The notes beneath the pieces were generated by a model. It made no database searches. It saw nothing but the letters and a program-made list of their open reading frames with translations, and was not told where the DNA came from. Below, piece after piece: positions 16,852-19,430 of a stretch of DNA of 19,430 nt. The DNA comes from Acidobacteriota bacterium (GTDB lineage: Bacteria > Acidobacteriota > Terriglobia > UBA7540): the NCBI GenBank assembly GCA_021827245.1, contig JAKAWN010000080.1, positions 1-19,430 on the forward strand. The letters are read 5' to 3'. A program made the translations under genes and the position numbers. Within the stretch, counting starts at the first letter, position 1. Every line of letters starts with the position of its first letter.

Positions 16852-17193
16852 TCAGAACATCAGTACCGAGTCGCTTTCCTTAGTCCAGCGGGCGAGGTCC
16901 AACATACTGCCTTTTTCCACTCCTTCGATCAGATTCTCGTGGCCAAGTCCACTGGCTTTGCAGCACGAGGCTCAGGTCTTCACTTTGACTCTCTTGGCAA
17001 TCAGGTCACTGAGCATGTCGGCGACATTGTAGTAGCCGGTGGGAATTTTCTGTCCGCGTTTTGCAGCGGCAGTGCCGTCAGCCAGGAGAAACAGGTTAAG
17101 CTGGACTCCCACTGATGTAAGCGCTGAAACGTAACGCAGGGCGTTATATATCTTTTCCGTGCCATAAGGTGGGTCATTCAGAATGATGGTCAT
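16852..17193 (-). CDS. DsrE-family protein read through an in-frame TGA: probable selenoprotein (Sec74)
   Basis: From the ATG at 17193 the frame encodes 73 residues of a typical DsrE fold (MTIILNDPPYGTEKIYNALR at the start, GYYNVADML near 60), then TGA (16974-16972), then 39 more codons to a second TGA at 16854-16852. The part after the first TGA (ASCCKASG, then ENLIEGVEKGSMLDLARWT) is the conserved C-terminal half of the same family. In cysteine-containing relatives the TGA position is the reactive Cys of a CxxC or single-Cys site that carries persulfide. Read as selenocysteine it gives Sec74-Ala-Ser-Cys77-Cys78, total 113 residues, the normal family length. A SECIS-like hairpin follows directly. 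Alternatives are a nonsense mutation or sequencing error. The frame extends upstream to 17256, but that part overlaps a terminator and does not match the family. DsrE relatives act in cytoplasmic sulfur transfer. Confidence 0.75.
16936..16969 (-). promoter_or_regulatory. Candidate bacterial SECIS element
   Basis: Starting two bases after the in-frame TGA on the - strand, CTCGTG (16969-16964) pairs perfectly with CACGAG (16941-16936). After a 7-nt 5' bulge, GCCA (16956-16953) pairs with TGGC (16945-16942), leaving the apical loop GTGGACT. The loop begins 19 nt after the TGA and its first base is G, meeting the usual criteria for bacterial SECIS elements (spacing of roughly 16-37 nt, G among the first loop bases). 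The hairpin lies inside the coding sequence, as required for SelB-dependent decoding in bacteria. Confidence 0.65.
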
Positions 17194-17224
17194 TTTTCCC
17201 AGACACGCAGCTCCTCTGCGGCAT

Positions 17225-17252
17225 GAAAAAGGCCGGCTCACCAGAAAGCCGG
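17225..17252 (-). terminator. Rho-independent terminator between the reductase and dsrE-like genes
   Basis: On the - strand CCGGCT (17252-17247) pairs with AGCCGG (17238-17233) and is followed by CCTTTTTC. It would end transcription of the flavoprotein gene about 30-60 bp before the dsrE-like start codon, so the latter either has its own promoter or is expressed by read-through. The gap 17253-17365 also contains two plain hairpins, CGTTT/AAACG (17275-17291) and CCGCAC/GTGCGG (17297-17319). Confidence 0.6.
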
Positions 17253-17365
17253 ACATTGGAATTTGAGTCGCAGACGTTTCGTTAGCAAACGATTCACCGC
17301 ACAGACTGCAACCGTGCGGCTGGCGTTCGCGATCCGCAGGCGAGCTTCAGCAGCAATGTTAGGGG

Positions 17366-18706
17366 TTAACCGGCCACCTTGGCTTCGATGGCGCGGAGCA
17401 TCTCTGAATTCGTGGAAAACTTGAACTCTGGAAGTCCAAGTGCTTGAGCCCGAGCAGCTTCGACCTCGCCAAGCCTGACGATATCTTCCTTTGTCACGAC
17501 CTCCAATCCCTTGCCGCGGAACTCGCGAAGGATTTCTTCGTTCGACGGGTTGGGTTTCTTCTCCGCGCGTTCCAGATACTTGAGGATGTGATCCGCACCA
17601 TGCTCGGCGTCAAAGCGGGCCTTGCCGACGAGGCCTTCGCTGGCCTTGCGAGCCCACCCGACCACAAAAACGCCGTCGACGACTTTTCCAGAAGAGGGAT
17701 CGAAGACCTCATAAGCGGCCCGGTCAGGGTCTGCCGAGTCAGGATTGGTGACATAAGAGTTCTTGCCATAAGGCAGGCCCAGACCAGGATCGGCAAGGTC
17801 GCCGATGGCAAAGATGAGCGTATCGAAGTCCAGCGATGTTTGGTTGTCCGTCGCTTTGGGCCGGGTGTTTTCGCCGTCGCGGACCAGGATGTTTTCGATG
17901 ACGCGGAGCTTTGCGATCCGGTCGTCGGCACCAGGTTCGATTCCGATCGGGGAAGTCAGGAAACGGAAGGTCAGCTTTGATTCCGGTGAAGATTCCGGCT
18001 GGGATTTGAGCCAGGGGAACGTGGTGTCGGGGACCTGTCCGAGGTCCTGACCAACGGCCTGGCAAGCTTCCGCAACACGTTTCAGCTCTTCGCTGAACAT
18101 CGCGCGATCCAGGAAGGCTTCTATATGATCAAATTCCTTGCGGTCGAACTTGACTTCGAAGGGGCCACGGCGCGCGATCACGGTGACCTCTTCCGGCTTT
18201 TCGCCCGGCTGGTCAATCAGCAGCCAGCGGGCGATATCCACCATCACGTTACCCATTCCGATGATGGCTACGCGGCGTCCCGTAGAGAAATCCTGCGATG
18301 CAAAAGGTGGCAGCAGATTGTAATGGTAGACAAAGTCTTTGGCCGAGTACACTCCCTTCGCGTCCTCGCCGGGGAGACCCAGCTTCTTGGTCCCCTGCGC
18401 TCCCACCGCAAAAACGATGGCTGTCGGATGCCAGTCTCGCAGCCCATCAACGGTCAAGGGTTCATCGGAGCGCACTCGGGCGTTGCCAATGTAATCCACG
18501 TTAGGCATGGCCAGGATCTTGGCAAACTGCTTCCGCAGGCCGTTCTTCATATGGAATTTCTGGGGGTAGATGCCGTACTCGGCGAGGCCACCGGGTTTGA
18601 TGTCCCGGTTAAGTATCAGAACACGATGTCCGACACTTGCAATCTTGCGGGCGGCGAAAAGTCCAGCGGGGCCGGCGCCCACCACGAAAACTGTTGCTTG
18701 ATCCAT
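17366..18706 (-). CDS. Ferredoxin-NADP+ reductase-like flavoprotein (adrenodoxin reductase type)
   Basis: The 446-residue protein has an N-terminal FAD Rossmann motif GAGPAG at residues 10-15 and a second NAD(P)-binding motif GMGNVMVDIAR at about 150-160. The overall layout matches FprA/adrenodoxin reductases and the related small subunit of glutamate synthase, and the VFVVGWARKASEGLVG segment near 345-360 is characteristic of FprA-type enzymes. There is no CxxC thiol pair, so electrons likely pass between NADPH and a ferredoxin or similar carrier. The C-terminal 60 residues are an extra helical tail. The ATG at 18706 is chosen because GAGGT lies five bases upstream; the in-frame ATG at 18718 lacks this. 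The dsrE-like selenoprotein gene lies downstream beyond a terminator. Confidence 0.85.
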   Translation of the reverse strand: MDQATVFVVGAGPAGLFAARKIASVGHRVLILNRDIKPGGLAEYGIYPQKFHMKNGLRKQFAKILAMPNVDYIGNARVRSDEPLTVDGLRDWHPTAIVFAVGAQGTKKLGLPGEDAKGVYSAKDFVYHYNLLPPFASQDFSTGRRVAIIGMGNVMVDIARWLLIDQPGEKPEEVTVIARRGPFEVKFDRKEFDHIEAFLDRAMFSEELKRVAEACQAVGQDLGQVPDTTFPWLKSQPESSPESKLTFRFLTSPIGIEPGADDRIAKLRVIENILVRDGENTRPKATDNQTSLDFDTLIFAIGDLADPGLGLPYGKNSYVTNPDSADPDRAAYEVFDPSSGKVVDGVFVVGWARKASEGLVGKARFDAEHGADHILKYLERAEKKPNPSNEEILREFRGKGLEVVTKEDIVRLGEVEAARAQALGLPEFKFSTNSEMLRAIEAKVAG

Positions 18707-18718
18707 GAGTAACCTCAT

Positions 18719-19149
18719 TGCCTCTCAGCATAAATCTCCCACTCATGACTCGCCGCCCACCGGCCTCCGTGGGGCCTGTTCACAAAAAACACCATCAAAG
18801 CAGGTATTCCTGCTTGTGTGGAATTTTAACAGATTCGCCGGGCCGTGCACAACTACGCACATTACTTTTATCACATCCGGTGAGCCTGTCCGTGCATCCT
18901 GATTCATTGCGGAGTTCTCATCGCAAGGCTGAGAAAATTGGCGAAAGTCCAATCTCATGCCTACCAGCAGGTGTATGATGGGTAGCTTATATCCGGACGC
19001 GCCAGGGTTGATTCCTGAGCTTCCACTGACGATGACCTTCCTGGCCTTCGAACGTCGCAGTGCTGGCTGCGGCAAACATCGACCCTTCTGCTCACGGATG
19101 GAAGATGAGATCCTGCCAATTCTTTTTCCTCAAGGATGGAGGTGTTCCT
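18719..19149. other. Divergent intergenic region
   Basis: These 431 bp separate the flavoprotein gene (-) from the partial exported protein (+). AAGCAGG-TATT-CCTGCTT at 18798-18815 is a perfect 7-bp inverted repeat with a 4-nt spacer, suitable as an operator or small hairpin. Short ORFs here, including a 110-codon frame on the - strand, show no family resemblance and no ribosome site I trust. No strong promoter hexamer pair was found. Confidence 0.4.
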
Positions 19150-19430
19150 ATGGCGACCATGAACCGCAGAAGATTCTTCCAGATTTCTGCTGCTTCTTTC
19201 CTGGCTGAAAACCTGCTGGTTGAAGGGGCCGCATTTCCTCTTCTGGCTCAGGCGTTCCCGCGTGGTATGCGGCAGGACCTGGAGAGCAACCCGCACCGTG
19301 CCGCGCTCGAAAAGTTGGAGGCGATGGTAACGCTGCCTCTCCCGGACTGGCGGGCACACGTGGATAACCTGCCTCATCCCGAGGACCCGCGCCTGGACGA
19401 TTCAGATTGGAAGCTCGTCAAGGTCGAGAT
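19150..19430 (+). CDS. 5' part of an exported protein, cut by the window edge
   Basis: The frame from the ATG at 19150 is open to the end of the window (93 complete codons). GGAGGTGTTCCT directly upstream is a strong ribosome site. The N-terminus is Tat-like (MNRRRFFQISAASFL, then a moderately hydrophobic stretch to about residue 40), so the product is probably exported. After it come charged helices and DDSDWKLVKVE, a phrase that often opens a beta-sandwich domain in GH2- or GH38-like enzymes. That resemblance is weak, and the family cannot be fixed from this fragment. Confidence 0.7.
   Translation, partial: MATMNRRRFFQISAASFLAENLLVEGAAFPLLAQAFPRGMRQDLESNPHRAALEKLEAMVTLPLPDWRAHVDNLPHPEDPRLDDSDWKLVKVE

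Noticed and set aside
16972..17256. 94-codon DsrE-like ORF ending at the TGA as a complete gene
   Set aside because: It lacks the conserved C-terminal half, which is present in frame after the TGA. Its first 21 codons overlap a terminator and do not resemble the family start.
17257..17365. tRNA-like gene (possible tRNA-Sec) in the structured gap between the reductase and dsrE-like genes
   Set aside because: Two hairpins and a TTCGCGA loop are present, but no proper T-arm, acceptor stem or anticodon arm can be formed.
18743..19075. 110-codon - strand ORF in the intergenic region
   Set aside because: No ribosome site, family resemblance or conserved motif is visible.

Overview
The window is GC-rich chromosomal DNA from a soil-type bacterium. 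The pairing of secreted, Tat-signalled glycoside hydrolases (GH116, GH31 and a large unassigned GH-like protein) with a stand-alone SIS isomerase, an amtB-glnK pair and many TTG/GTG starts fits Acidobacteriota or a similar carbohydrate-degrading phylum. That assignment is an inference from gene content; no rRNA or marker gene is present.

Layout. Positions 1-969 hold only ORF fragments: a partial ORF entering from the left, a small helix-turn-helix remnant and two copies of a 14-bp repeat. They are followed by a secreted GH116 beta-glucosidase/glucosylceramidase-like enzyme and a CobW/COG0523 GTPase, both on +. Facing them on - is an 896-residue exported GH-like protein. Next on - is a two-gene unit, an unknown protein followed after 20 bp by a Mesh1/SpoT-type HD hydrolase. 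At its 5' end sits a compact ORF-less group II intron (9500-10140). The intron interrupts what was a perfect 9-bp hairpin, and an EBS1 that fits the insertion site is visible in its domain I. After that come a SIS-domain isomerase on -, then divergently amtB and glnK, then a secreted GH31 enzyme on +. A small methyltransferase on - overlaps the GH31 3' end by 26 bp.

The strongest observation is at 16852-17193 on the - strand. A DsrE-family sulfur-relay-like protein reads through an in-frame TGA at codon 74, exactly where the family has its reactive cysteine. The reading frame after the TGA still encodes the conserved C-terminal half of the family. A stem-loop directly 3' of the TGA meets the usual criteria for a bacterial SECIS element. 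I read this as a selenoprotein with a Sec-x-x-Cys-Cys centre; ordinary gene calling would truncate it to 73 or 94 residues. Upstream on the same strand, separated by a rho-independent terminator, is a ferredoxin-NADP reductase-like flavoprotein. The right edge carries the 5' end of another exported protein.

The genes suggest a heterotroph that degrades alpha- and beta-glycosides outside the cytoplasm, takes up ammonium under PII control, and has a thiol/selenol redox function. No selA, selB, selC or selD lies in the window, so the Sec reading depends on those genes being elsewhere in the genome.
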